DNA of 64,000 bases from Reyranella massiliensis 521. Its GTDB lineage: Bacteria > Pseudomonadota > Alphaproteobacteria > Reyranellales > Reyranellaceae. The DNA is taken from positions 1,238,601-1,302,600 of the forward strand of contig NZ_HE997181.1 of the NCBI RefSeq assembly GCF_000312425.1. Reading direction: 5' to 3'. A model generated the notes under the pieces. It saw only the letters and a list, made by a program, of their open reading frames with translations, was not told the DNA's origin and ran no database searches. Each line of letters opens with the position of its first letter. Position 1 is the first letter of the stretch. This document shows positions 53,927 through 63,439 of this stretch, one piece after another. A program made the position numbers and the translations under genes.

Positions 53927-54466
53927 ATGAAGGCGGATCCGGCGGGCCGTGTCCTTGACCTGATCGATGGGCTGTCGATGTGGGGTGCCTGGGCATCCGC
54001 GCTCTGCATCGTCTCGATTCTCGGCCTGATCGTAGCCGAAGTTCTGTCGCGCAACTTCTTCAATGTCAGCCTCTACTTCGCCTGGGAGTTCAGTGCGTAC
54101 CTCATGGGCGCGGCCTTCCTGATGGGCGCGGCCTATGCGCTGCGCGCCGGGGCGCAAATCCGCGTCAATGTGCTGCTGGAGAACGTGCCGAAGCCTATGG
54201 CGCGGCTGCTGGATATCTTCGCCACGATCTGTGGCGTGCTGATCGCCGTCTACCTTACCTGGGCGCTGGGCGAACTCACCTGGCTGTCCTACGTCCGCGA
54301 GTCACGCTCGCCGGAAAAGAGCGAGATCCTGCGCTGGATCACCCAGTTCCCGTTGGCGCTGGGCTCGCTCCTCTTCACGTTGCAAACGATTGCACGGCTC
54401 GGCCGCCTGCTGCGCGGCGAGCCGGGCGATGATTCCCGTCTCCGTATCGGTCAGGACATCGAATAA
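53927..54466 (+). CDS. dctQ: TRAP transporter small permease, DctQ family
   Basis: A 179-residue membrane protein with four hydrophobic segments at about 19-42, 54-70, 95-115 and 138-155. EVLSRNFFNVSLYFAWEFS after the first segment is the typical DctQ region. AGAGGAG precedes the ATG. DctM starts three bases after its stop. Confidence 0.87.
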   Translation: MKADPAGRVLDLIDGLSMWGAWASALCIVSILGLIVAEVLSRNFFNVSLYFAWEFSAYLMGAAFLMGAAYALRAGAQIRVNVLLENVPKPMARLLDIFATICGVLIAVYLTWALGELTWLSYVRESRSPEKSEILRWITQFPLALGSLLFTLQTIARLGRLLRGEPGDDSRLRIGQDIE

Positions 54467-54469
54467 CGC

Positions 54470-55771
54470 ATGAGTGCCATCCTGACCTGGTTGCTGGTTC
54501 TGATGACCGCAACCCTCTGTCTCGGTATCTGGATCGGTCCTGCGCTTCTCGCGGTGGGCGTCGGCCTCCTGGAGATGTTCACGAACCGGCCGACGCACAA
54601 GCTGATCGGTGCCTGGGCGTTCAACGTCCTCACTTCGTCGGACATCGTCTCGCTGCCGCTGTTCATCTTGATGGGTGAGCTGCTGTTCCGTACGCGGCTG
54701 TCGCAGTCCCTGTTCTCGGGAATTGCCCCCTGGATGAGCTTCCTGCCGGGGCGGCTGTTCCACACAACGGTGATCGGCTGCTCGATGTTTGCCGCCATCT
54801 CGGGGTCGTCGGCCGCGACGACGCAGGTGGTGGGCCGCATCACCCTGACCGAGCTCTTGAACCGCGGTTATGACAGGGGGCTCGCGGTCGGCAGCCTGGC
54901 GGGAGGGGGAACGCTCGGCTTCCTGATCCCGCCATCGATCCCCATGATCATCTACGCGGTGCTGGCCGAGGAATCGCTGCTGCGATTGTTTACGGCGGGC
55001 TTCCTGCCGGGGATCGCGTTGGCCGGCTGTTTCATGGCCTATATGGGCTTGCGGGCGACCCTCAATCCGAAGCTTTTGCCGAGTGACGATCACGGCAACT
55101 GGACGTGGTCCGATCGCTTCCGCAGCCTGATCGAGCTGGGGCCGGTCGCCTTCCTGATCCTCTCGGTGCTCGGCACCATGTATGCCGGCATCGCCAGCCC
55201 CTCCGAGGCTTCGGCGATCGGCGTGCTGGGAGCCTTGGCGGTGGCCGCCTTCCAGCGCACGTTGAGCTGGAAGGGGCTGCGCGATGCCCTGCTGGGCTCG
55301 GTTCAGACGACCTGCATGATCGGGATGATCGTCCTTGGCGCCTTCGTGGTCGGCACGGTGCTCGCCAACCTGCGCGTGCCGCAGTTCGTCTCGGCGGAAA
55401 TCACCTCGTGGAACCTGTCGCCCTTCGTGTTGATCATGTTCCTGATGTTCTTCTACATCCTGCTCGGCACGGTGCTGGAAGGCTTCTCCATGATCGTACT
55501 GACCCTGCCGATCGTGCTGCCGGTCGTGCTGGCGGCGGGCTTCGACAAGGTGTGGTTCGGCGTCTTCCTGATCCTGACCATCGAGATGGCGCAGATCACC
55601 CCGCCGGTGGCCTTCAACCTGTTCGTCATCCAGAACATCACGGGCGACTCGCAGACCTACGTCGCCTGGAAGGTCATCCCATTCTTCCTGATCATGATGG
55701 GCTTTACGGCCCTGATGACCATCTTCCCCAGCTTCGTGACCTGGCCGGCCGATTTCATCCTGTCGAGGTAG
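54470..55771 (+). CDS. dctM: TRAP transporter large permease, DctM family
   Basis: A 433-residue permease with about eleven to twelve hydrophobic segments and the DctM signatures GSSAATTQVVG, GTLGFLIPPSIPMIIYA and EMAQITPPVAFNL. It completes the second TRAP system. Its place after hyuAB and before three amine-related enzymes suggests that the imported solute feeds that pathway. Confidence 0.92.
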   Translation: MSAILTWLLVLMTATLCLGIWIGPALLAVGVGLLEMFTNRPTHKLIGAWAFNVLTSSDIVSLPLFILMGELLFRTRLSQSLFSGIAPWMSFLPGRLFHTTVIGCSMFAAISGSSAATTQVVGRITLTELLNRGYDRGLAVGSLAGGGTLGFLIPPSIPMIIYAVLAEESLLRLFTAGFLPGIALAGCFMAYMGLRATLNPKLLPSDDHGNWTWSDRFRSLIELGPVAFLILSVLGTMYAGIASPSEASAIGVLGALAVAAFQRTLSWKGLRDALLGSVQTTCMIGMIVLGAFVVGTVLANLRVPQFVSAEITSWNLSPFVLIMFLMFFYILLGTVLEGFSMIVLTLPIVLPVVLAAGFDKVWFGVFLILTIEMAQITPPVAFNLFVIQNITGDSQTYVAWKVIPFFLIMMGFTALMTIFPSFVTWPADFILSR

Positions 55772-55817
55772 ATCGGCCTCTGCCAAACTCCCGAGACTGG
55801 AAGTTCTCGGGGGATGA

Positions 55818-57182
55818 ATGGAACCGCGTCAGGTCAAGACAGGCGCCGATGCGCGCAAGATCGTCAAGCAACGCGGACTGACCCACGTCAAGGTGGGCGT
55901 CCACGACATAGACGGGGTCCTACGCGGCAAGTACCTGCACGTCGACAAGTTCAACTCGGCGCTCGACGGCGGCTTCGGCTTCTGTGACGTCGTGCTGGGC
56001 TGGGACATCAACGACCAGCTTTACGACAACGTCACCTATACCGGCTGGCACACCGCCTACCCCGACGCCATGGTGCGCATCCTGCCCGAGACGTGCCGCG
56101 AGATCGCGACCGAGCCGGGCAACCTGATGTTTCTCTGCGAGTTCGTGGACCGAGCCGAGGAGATCTGTCCACGCGGGGTGCTGCGGCGCGTGCTGGCACG
56201 GGCAGCCAGGCTCGGCTTCGAGGTCAAGGTGGGCTTCGAATACGAGTTCTTCGTCTTCGCCGAGACGCCCGAGTCGATCCGCGAGAAAGGCTACAGGAAC
56301 CTGAAGCCAATCTCGCCGGGCTTCTTCGGTTACTCGGTGCTGCGCAACTCCGTGCTGAGCGACTGGTACAAGGACCTCCTCGCCATGTGCGAGGCGATGG
56401 ACATGGGCATCGAGGGGCTGCACACCGAGACCGGCGCGGGCGTGCTGGAAGCGGCGTTGCGCGTCGACGATGCGCTGGCGGCGACCGACAAGGCCGCGCT
56501 CTTCAAGCTCTTCACCAAGGTGCTGGCGCAGAAGCGCGGCTGGCTCGCCACCTTCATGGCTAAATGGTCGAAGGACTGGCCCGGCTGCGGCGGCCACATG
56601 CACATGTCGCTGTGGAAGGGCGGCAAGCCGGTGTTCTTCGACGAGAAGGCGCCTTATCGCATGAGCCCGACCATGCGCCATTTCGTGGGAGGCCAGGCGG
56701 CGCTGATGCCCGAGCTGCTGGGCATGGTGGCATCCAACGTGAACTCCTATCGCCGGTTGATTCCGGGCTTCTGGGCGCCGACCGTGTCGAGCTGGGGTGT
56801 GGAGAACCGCACGACCTCGCTGCGTGTCATTCCGGGCTCGGCCAAGTCGACGCGCGTGGAGTATCGCGTCGCCGCGGCGGATGCGAACCCGTACCTCGCC
56901 CTGGCGGCAGCGGTCGGCGCAGGCCTGTGGGGCATCGAGAACAAGGTCGATCCCGGCGAGCCGGTTAAGGGCAATTCCTACGAGAAGAAGCATCCGGCGA
57001 GGGCAGAGCTTCCGCGCACCCTGATGGAGGCGGCGGGCCGGCTGAAGGCATCGAAGGTGGCACGCGACCTGTTCGGCGATGCCTTCGTCGATCATTATGC
57101 TGCAACACGTGAGTGGGAAGAGCGGGAGTTCCGCAAGGCCATCACGGAATGGGAACTCGACCGCTATATGGAAATCATCTGA
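55818..57182 (+). CDS. Glutamine-synthetase-family ligase (gamma-glutamylpolyamine / gamma-glutamylmethylamide synthetase-like)
   Basis: A 454-residue enzyme with the GS fold: GFEYEFFVF (metal site) near 136-144, GCGGHMHMSLW near 257-267 and RLIPGFWAPTVSSWGVENR near 312-330, with the substrate arginine. The N-terminal domain is short and differs from housekeeping GlnA, placing it with PuuA/GlnT-like ligases. These join glutamate to an amine with ATP. The amine here is unknown. Its stop overlaps the alcohol dehydrogenase start (TGATG). Confidence 0.87.
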   Translation: MEPRQVKTGADARKIVKQRGLTHVKVGVHDIDGVLRGKYLHVDKFNSALDGGFGFCDVVLGWDINDQLYDNVTYTGWHTAYPDAMVRILPETCREIATEPGNLMFLCEFVDRAEEICPRGVLRRVLARAARLGFEVKVGFEYEFFVFAETPESIREKGYRNLKPISPGFFGYSVLRNSVLSDWYKDLLAMCEAMDMGIEGLHTETGAGVLEAALRVDDALAATDKAALFKLFTKVLAQKRGWLATFMAKWSKDWPGCGGHMHMSLWKGGKPVFFDEKAPYRMSPTMRHFVGGQAALMPELLGMVASNVNSYRRLIPGFWAPTVSSWGVENRTTSLRVIPGSAKSTRVEYRVAAADANPYLALAAAVGAGLWGIENKVDPGEPVKGNSYEKKHPARAELPRTLMEAAGRLKASKVARDLFGDAFVDHYAATREWEEREFRKAITEWELDRYMEII

Positions 57183-58342
57183 TGTCACTCGTCGGCAACT
57201 GGAACTATCCGACCTCGATTCGCTTCGGCGCTGGCCGTATCCGCGAGCTGGCCGACGCTTGCAAGGCCGTGGGGCTGCGCCGCCCGTTGCTGGTCACCGA
57301 TCCCGGCCTCGCCAAGCTGCCGATGATCGGCGACGCCGTGACGGGCCTGCGCAAGGCCGGCCTCGAAGTGGCGCTGTTCAGCGACGTGAAGCCCAATCCG
57401 GTGGCTGCCAATGTCGAGGCCGGCATCCGGGTGCTGCGGGCCGGCAAGCATGATGGCGTGATCGCCTGGGGCGGCGGCTCTGGCATCGACGCGGCCAAGG
57501 CCATTGCCTTCATGGCGGGCCAGACGCGGCCGCTCTGGGATTTCGAGGATGTCGGCGACTGGTGGACACGCGCCAATCCGGCCGGGATCTATCCCTCGAT
57601 CGCCGTGCCCACGACGGCCGGCACCGGCTCTGAGACGGGCCGGGCGTCGGTGATCACCAACGAGCAGACGCACACCAAAAAGGTGATCTTCCATCCCAAG
57701 ATGATGCCCTCGATTGTCATTGCCGATCCCGAACTGTCGGTCGGCCTGCCGGCCAAGCTCACGGCCGGCACGGGCATGGATGCCTTCATCCATTGCTTCG
57801 AGGCGTATTGCGCGCCGGGCTATCATCCCTATGCCGAAGGCATCGCCGTCGAGGGCATGCGGCTGGTGAAGGAGAACCTGGCGCGTGCGGTGAAGGACGG
57901 CCGCGACATCGAGGCCCGCAGCCACATGCTGGCGGCCTCGCAGATGGGCTCGACGGCCTTCCAGAAGGGGCTGGGGGCCATCCATTCCCTGTCGCATCCG
58001 GTGGGCGCCGTGCTCGACACGCATCATGGCCTCACCAACGCCGTCGCCATGCCTTACGTCGTGAAGTTCAATCGCGCGGCGATCGAGGAGAAGGTCGTCC
58101 GGCTGGCGCGCTGGCTCGACCTGCGCACGCCCACCTTCGACGGCTTCATGCAGTGGACCCTCGATCTGCGCCGAGAGATCGGCATTCCCCATACGCTCGC
58201 CGAGCTTGGCGTGAAGGTCGAACACCTCGACAAATTCGCTGCCATGGCCGCCGAAGATCCGACGGCGGGCGGCAATCCGATCAAGGCGGGCGTGCCGGAA
58301 ATGCGCAAGATGTACGAAGCCGCCGTGGCGGGCCGGCTCTGA
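57182..58342 (+). CDS. Iron-containing alcohol dehydrogenase
   Basis: A 386-residue group III alcohol dehydrogenase. The NAD loop WGGGSGIDAAKAIAF is near 96-110, and the metal site includes the aspartate and histidines of GTGMDAFIHCFEA, HSLSHPVGA and DTHHGLTNA. It oxidises or reduces an alcohol/aldehyde pair. The ATG at 57182 overlaps the ligase stop and its own stop overlaps the flavoprotein start, so all three are translationally coupled. Confidence 0.88.
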   Translation: MSLVGNWNYPTSIRFGAGRIRELADACKAVGLRRPLLVTDPGLAKLPMIGDAVTGLRKAGLEVALFSDVKPNPVAANVEAGIRVLRAGKHDGVIAWGGGSGIDAAKAIAFMAGQTRPLWDFEDVGDWWTRANPAGIYPSIAVPTTAGTGSETGRASVITNEQTHTKKVIFHPKMMPSIVIADPELSVGLPAKLTAGTGMDAFIHCFEAYCAPGYHPYAEGIAVEGMRLVKENLARAVKDGRDIEARSHMLAASQMGSTAFQKGLGAIHSLSHPVGAVLDTHHGLTNAVAMPYVVKFNRAAIEEKVVRLARWLDLRTPTFDGFMQWTLDLRREIGIPHTLAELGVKVEHLDKFAAMAAEDPTAGGNPIKAGVPEMRKMYEAAVAGRL

Positions 58343-60795
58343 TGGCCGCCAGCTTTCCGACGCAGGCCCGGGTCGTCATCGTCGGTGGTGGCATCATGGG
58401 ATGTTCCACGGCCTACCATCTCGCCAAGCTCGGCTGGAAGGACGTGGTGCTGCTGGAGCAGGGCCGGTTGAGCGGCGGCACGACCTGGCACGCGGCAGGA
58501 CTCGTCGGTCAGTTGCGCAGCTACCAGAACCTGACGCGCCTCATCCGCTATAGCACCGAGCTTTACTCTAAGCTCGAGGCCGAAACCGGCCTTGCCACCG
58601 GCTGGAAGCAGTGCGGCTCGCTCTCCGTTGCGCGCACCGAGGAGCGCATGGTGCTGCTGCGCCGCTCGGCGGCCATGGCCAATGCCCAGGGCGTGGCCTG
58701 CGAGCCGCTGACGCCGAAGCAGGCGGGCGAGAAATATCCCATCATGCGCACCGACGACCTGGTCGGCGCCGTGTGGCTGCCAGGAGACGGCAAGGCCAAC
58801 CCGGCCGACATCACCCAGGCGCTGGCCAAGGGCGCGCGCAATGGCGGCGTGCGCATCTTCGAGAAGGTCCGGGTCACGGACGTCGATACCAAGGACGGCC
58901 GCGTCACCGGCGTGCAGACGACCGAGGGGCCGATCACGGCCGAGATCGTGGTCAATTGCGCGGGGCAGTGGGCGCGCCAGCTTGGCCGCAAGGTCGGTGT
59001 CACCGTGCCGCTCTATTCCTGCGAGCACATGTACATCGTCACCGAGAAGATGGAGGGCGTGCCGCGCGATCTGCCGGTGATGCGCGATCCTGATGGCTAC
59101 ATCTACTTCAAGGAAGAGGTCGGCGGCCTGCTGATGGGCGGCTTCGAGCCCGAGGCCAAGCCCTGGAACAAGGACATCATTCCCGACGATTTCGAGTTCG
59201 GTATGCTGCCGGACGACTGGGATCAGTTCCAGATCCTGATGGACAATGCGCTGATCCGCGTCCCGTCGCTGGAGAAGACCGGCATCAAGACGTTCATGAA
59301 CGGGCCGGAGAGCTTTACGCCCGACCTGAACTATATCCTGGGCGAGGCGCCGCAGGTCCGTGGTTTCTTCGTCGGCGCAGGATTCAACTCGATGGGCATC
59401 GCAAGTTCCGGCGGCGCCGGCATGGCGCTTGCCGAATGGATCGTGGCCGGCGAGCCGACGATGGACCTCTGGCCGGTCGATATCCGCCGCTTCGCCAATT
59501 TCCACGGCAACGATGCCTGGCTGCGCGAAAGGGTCAGCGAGACCTTGGGGCTTCACTACAAGATGTCCTGGCCGCAGCGTGAGCAGGAGAGTGGCCGGCC
59601 GTTTCGTCGTTCGCCGCTCTACGATCGCCTGAAGGCGCGAGGCGCGTGGTTCGGCAACAAGATGGGCTGGGAGCGGCCCAACTGGTTCGCCGGAATCGGC
59701 AAAACGCCGGAAATGCAATACGGCTGGGGCCGCGGCGCCTGGTTCGATGCGGTCGCTGCCGAGCATCGCGCGACGCGCGAAGGCGTGACGGTGGTCGACG
59801 AGACCTCGTTCGGCAAGATCCTGGTACAGGGGCGCGATGCCGAAGCAGCCCTGCAACAGCTCTGCGCCAATGACGTTGCTCTGCCGGTCGGGCAGACTGC
59901 CTACACAGGCGCTTTTAATGCGCGGGGCACCTTCGAGAGCGACTTCACCGTGGCGCGGCTGGCGCGCGACAAGTTCCTGATTATCACCGGCTCGGCCCAG
60001 CCGACGCGCGACATGGATTGGCTGGGCCGCAACCTGCTGCCCGACGCACATGTCGTGCTGACGGATGTGACGTCCGCCTGGACCGTGCTGTCGGTGATGG
60101 GGCCTAAGAGCCGCGCGCTCCTGCAGAAGGTGAGCCGCGCCGACTTCTCCAACGAAGGCTTTCCATTCGCAGCGATTCGCGAGATCGGCGTGGGCTACGC
60201 CACGGTGCTGGCGGCGCGTCGCACCTATATGGGCGAACTGGGCTGGGAGCTTTACGTGCCGGCCGAGTTCGCCGCGACGGTGTTCGAGACCCTACACGAG
60301 GCAGGTGCCGAGTTCGGCCTGCGCGATGCCGGTTACTATGCGGTCGAAGGCCTGCGTCTGGAGAAGGGCTACCGCGCCTGGGGGCGCGAGTTGACTCCGG
60401 ACGACACGCCGTTCCAGGCCGGCCTCGCCTGGGCCGTGAAACTCGACAAGCCCGGTGGCTTTATCGGTCAGGAGGCGCTGGTCGAGGCCAAGACCAAGCC
60501 ACTGACGCGGCGGCTGGTATCGGTAGTGCTCGAGGACCGCGAACCGTTGCTATGGGGCGGTGAAGCTCTTCTGCGCGACGGAGCGCCGGTGGGTGATCTC
60601 ACCTCGGCTGCCTACGGCCACACGATCGGCGCTGCGCTCGGGCTGGGTTACGTGAAGCGCGCCGACGGTTCGGCAATCGATGCAGCCTGGCTGGAAGCGG
60701 GCCGGTTCGAAGTCGATCTTGCCGGCACCCGGCTCAAGGCCAAGGTCTCGCTGCGGCCGCCTTACGATTCCGCCGGAGCCCGCATCAAGGTCTGA
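58342..60795 (+). CDS. Dimethylglycine/sarcosine-dehydrogenase-like flavoprotein with GcvT domain
   Basis: An 817-residue two-domain enzyme. Residues 1 to about 430 are the DAO-type flavin domain with GGGIMG at 15-20 and TTWHAAGL at 47-54, where His50 is the likely covalent FAD histidine. From about 435 a GcvT/aminomethyltransferase-like domain follows, which passes the one-carbon unit to tetrahydrofolate. It would oxidatively demethylate an N-methyl amino acid. Coupled by TGATG to the alcohol dehydrogenase. Its end overlaps the convergent phosphate-transporter gene by 34 bases. Confidence 0.88.
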   Translation: MAASFPTQARVVIVGGGIMGCSTAYHLAKLGWKDVVLLEQGRLSGGTTWHAAGLVGQLRSYQNLTRLIRYSTELYSKLEAETGLATGWKQCGSLSVARTEERMVLLRRSAAMANAQGVACEPLTPKQAGEKYPIMRTDDLVGAVWLPGDGKANPADITQALAKGARNGGVRIFEKVRVTDVDTKDGRVTGVQTTEGPITAEIVVNCAGQWARQLGRKVGVTVPLYSCEHMYIVTEKMEGVPRDLPVMRDPDGYIYFKEEVGGLLMGGFEPEAKPWNKDIIPDDFEFGMLPDDWDQFQILMDNALIRVPSLEKTGIKTFMNGPESFTPDLNYILGEAPQVRGFFVGAGFNSMGIASSGGAGMALAEWIVAGEPTMDLWPVDIRRFANFHGNDAWLRERVSETLGLHYKMSWPQREQESGRPFRRSPLYDRLKARGAWFGNKMGWERPNWFAGIGKTPEMQYGWGRGAWFDAVAAEHRATREGVTVVDETSFGKILVQGRDAEAALQQLCANDVALPVGQTAYTGAFNARGTFESDFTVARLARDKFLIITGSAQPTRDMDWLGRNLLPDAHVVLTDVTSAWTVLSVMGPKSRALLQKVSRADFSNEGFPFAAIREIGVGYATVLAARRTYMGELGWELYVPAEFAATVFETLHEAGAEFGLRDAGYYAVEGLRLEKGYRAWGRELTPDDTPFQAGLAWAVKLDKPGGFIGQEALVEAKTKPLTRRLVSVVLEDREPLLWGGEALLRDGAPVGDLTSAAYGHTIGAALGLGYVKRADGSAIDAAWLEAGRFEVDLAGTRLKAKVSLRPPYDSAGARIKV

Positions 60796-62444
60796 TCGGC
60801 AGGCTTGAGGCGCGTTTCGGCAAGTTCGCCGGCCGCTTCCAGGATGGGATAGGCGACCGTCGTCAGATGGCCGTTGATGCGCTTCAGGTCGCGGATCACA
60901 TCCATGTGGATCGAGCTGGTCTCGATGGATTCCGGCCGGCCCTCGCGCAAGCGTGCGAAGTGGCTGTCGCCGGCGTGCATCTCCGCCTCGCGCATGGACG
61001 TCTTCTCGGCGACAAGACGCCGGGCCAGCGTGATGTCGCGGGTCGTGAACACGTTCAGGGCCAGCCGCAGGTTCTCGAGGACGCGGGCATGGAAGGCGCG
61101 GAGCTCCTTCGTGCCCTCGGCCGAGAAGGAATAGCGGTTCCTGATCTTCTTGGCGGCGAGTTCCATCAGGTTCTTGTCGATGATGTCGCCGACATGTTCG
61201 AGATTCGTGGTGAATGTCAGGATCTCGACGTAGCGCCGGCCATCCTCCTCGCCGAGCTCGTTGCGCGAGGTCTGGACGAGGTAGAGCTTGATCGCCTCGT
61301 AGAGGTGATCGACGGCATCGTCGGCCGCCTCAATCGCCTTAACCGCCCGGGCGTCGTTGTTCTCCAGGGCGTCCATGGTCTGGCGCAGCATGTCGGCGAC
61401 CTTGTCGCCGAGATTGAGCGTCTCGCGCATGGCACAGGCCAACGCCTCGGCGGGCGTGTCGAGCACGTTGGGGTCGAGATGGCGAGGGCGGCCGGGGTCG
61501 TCGGCCTGAGGCCGATCAGGCACCAGCCGCCGACAGAGAGCGGCCAGGGGGTCGTTCAGCGGCAGGAAGACGATGGCTGCCACCACGCTGAACGCGGTGT
61601 GGAAATTCACCAGGAGCCGGGCGGGCGCGGGATCGATGAACGCCAGCCAGTGGTGAATGGGACCGAGGAAGAACAGCAATCCGGCCCCGACCGCGACACG
61701 CGTGATCAGATTGCCGAGAGGCACGCGACGGGCATCGACATCGGTGGTCGACTGGTCGAAGTAGGGCGCAATCGCGCCGCCGATATTGGCGCCGATGATC
61801 AGCGCAAGGCCGAGCTTGGGTTCGATAATGCCGCTGCTCGCAAAAGACATGACCAGCAGGACCGACGACAGGCTGGAATGTACGAACCACGTCGCTGCGG
61901 CAGCGAAGACGACGGCCAGCACGTATTCGTCCTGCAGGCCCGAGAGCACGGCGACGAAGGTTGGCGAGGCCCGCAGCGGCGCGGCGGCGGCTTCCAGAAG
62001 ATGCAGCGACAGCAGCATCAGGCCGAGGCCAATCGCGACGCGGCCAAGATGGCGGGCCTTGTCCGAACTGTTGGACAGGAAGGCGATTACGCCGACGGCA
62101 ATCATGAACGGCGACACCCAACCCAGGTTGAACGACAGGATCTGGGCGGTGAGGGTGGTGCCGACATTGGCGCCGAGCATGACGGCGAGCGCGATCGACA
62201 GCGGGATGAGTCCGCGGCTGGCAAACGAGGCCAGCAGCAGCGCTGTCGCCGTGCTCGACTGCAGGATACCGGTGAGGCCGACGCCGCCGGCAAAGGCGGT
62301 GAAGCGATTGCGCGCGCAAGCGCCGATGGCGCGGCGCAGGGTGGCGCCGAATGCGCGCGTCAGTCCGGTGCGGACCATGCGGACGCCCCAGAGCAGCAGG
62401 CAGACGCTGCCCAGCACGTTCAGAACTGTGTCGACACCCTGCAT
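60762..62444 (-). CDS. Na+/phosphate cotransporter with PhoU-like domain (NptA/YjbB type)
   Basis: A 560-residue protein. Residues 1 to about 310 hold the two Na/Pi repeats, the first with GLTGILQSSTATALLLASF, the second with SSLSSVLLVMSFASSG. Residues about 350-550 form the helical PhoU-like domain. Such proteins move phosphate, often outward in bacteria. It lies downstream of a LysR gene on the same strand, 55 bases away. Confidence 0.9.
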   Translation of the reverse strand: MQGVDTVLNVLGSVCLLLWGVRMVRTGLTRAFGATLRRAIGACARNRFTAFAGGVGLTGILQSSTATALLLASFASRGLIPLSIALAVMLGANVGTTLTAQILSFNLGWVSPFMIAVGVIAFLSNSSDKARHLGRVAIGLGLMLLSLHLLEAAAAPLRASPTFVAVLSGLQDEYVLAVVFAAAATWFVHSSLSSVLLVMSFASSGIIEPKLGLALIIGANIGGAIAPYFDQSTTDVDARRVPLGNLITRVAVGAGLLFFLGPIHHWLAFIDPAPARLLVNFHTAFSVVAAIVFLPLNDPLAALCRRLVPDRPQADDPGRPRHLDPNVLDTPAEALACAMRETLNLGDKVADMLRQTMDALENNDARAVKAIEAADDAVDHLYEAIKLYLVQTSRNELGEEDGRRYVEILTFTTNLEHVGDIIDKNLMELAAKKIRNRYSFSAEGTKELRAFHARVLENLRLALNVFTTRDITLARRLVAEKTSMREAEMHAGDSHFARLREGRPESIETSSIHMDVIRDLKRINGHLTTVAYPILEAAGELAETRLKPADQTLMRAPAES

Positions 62445-62499
62445 GATCGCCGAACCCTACGCCTCGCTCTCTAGATGTTAAAGTTTTTTGACTAATTTG

Positions 62500-63366
62500 T
62501 TACGACGCAAGCTTGCTTGCTTCGTCCATGAAGGCCCGGACCAGTGCGACGCGGCGGCGTTCCTGGAGGCAGACCGCATACTCGGCCACGGCAAGATCAC
62601 GATCGGCGATGACGATGCGGCGGAAGCGGCGGTCTTCGCCGAGTTCGCTCGCAAACACTGCGCCGATACCGAAGCCTGCCGCCACCGCCTCGCGCACGCC
62701 TTCGCGCGTCTGCACTTCGACGATGGAGGCTGGCTTGATATCGGCAGCGGCCATCGCCTGTTCAAGCACTTCTCGTGTGATCGAACCGCGTTCACGCAGG
62801 ACCAGTTCCTGCCCGGCAAGCGCGGCAAGAGGGGTGCGGCCACGCCGCGAGAGCGCATGGCGCGCCGGTACGAACAGGACCACTCGGTCCGTGCGCAGCC
62901 GCACCGTATGAAGCCGTGGGTCGGAAATGCTCTTGGCCATGACTGCCACATCGGCCTCGTGACGCAGCAGGCGTTCCAGCACGCCGGCGGAATTGTCGAT
63001 GGAGAGCGCAAAGGTGAGGCCGCCGGCTCGTTTGCGCAGCGCGGCCATGATCGGCACGACATGATGGGCGGAGTCCGCGGCGATGCGCAAATGGCCGCGC
63101 ACCAGCGCCTGCTCGCCGGCCAGCAGTGCCTGCGCCTCGTCCTGAACGGCGAAAAGGCGCGTCGTGATGCCGTGCAACTGACGGCCGGTCTCCGTTGGCG
63201 TCACGGCGCGGCTCTTCCGGTCGAACAGGCGCACGCCGTAGCTCTTCTCGAGGGCGGTTACTTGGCCCGACAGGTTGGGCTGGCTGAGGCCGGAGGCGCG
63301 CGCGGCGGCGGAAAAGGAGCCGGCTTCGGCGACAAGATGAAAGGCGCGGAGCTGCGTGGGTGTCAT
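62500..63366 (-). CDS. LysR family transcriptional regulator
   Basis: A 288-residue regulator with the N-terminal winged helix (TPTQLRAFHLVAEAGSFSAAARA, near 2-24, then LSQPNLSGQVTALE) and a type 2 periplasmic-binding-like effector domain. I placed the start at 63366 since family sequence begins there; the upstream in-frame extension to 63531 would run into the divergent gene. Facing the transaminase gene across 73 bases, it is probably its activator. This matches LysR control of 2-aminoethylphosphonate use in other proteobacteria. Confidence 0.88.
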   Translation of the reverse strand: MTPTQLRAFHLVAEAGSFSAAARASGLSQPNLSGQVTALEKSYGVRLFDRKSRAVTPTETGRQLHGITTRLFAVQDEAQALLAGEQALVRGHLRIAADSAHHVVPIMAALRKRAGGLTFALSIDNSAGVLERLLRHEADVAVMAKSISDPRLHTVRLRTDRVVLFVPARHALSRRGRTPLAALAGQELVLRERGSITREVLEQAMAAADIKPASIVEVQTREGVREAVAAGFGIGAVFASELGEDRRFRRIVIADRDLAVAEYAVCLQERRRVALVRAFMDEASKLAS

Positions 63367-63398
63367 ATAGAGAAAACCAATAGGTAGCATATGGAATA

Positions 63399-63404
63399 TA
63401 TACT
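63399..63404 (+). promoter_or_regulatory. -10 element of the transaminase gene
   Basis: TATACT, five of six matches to consensus, sits 35 bases before the ATG. No good -35 hexamer is seen 17 bases upstream, as is usual for a promoter that needs a LysR activator. The surrounding 63381-63404 is A+T-rich. Confidence 0.4.
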
Positions 63405-63439
63405 GGACGGATAGAACATGCGAGCCGATCATTGATCTC

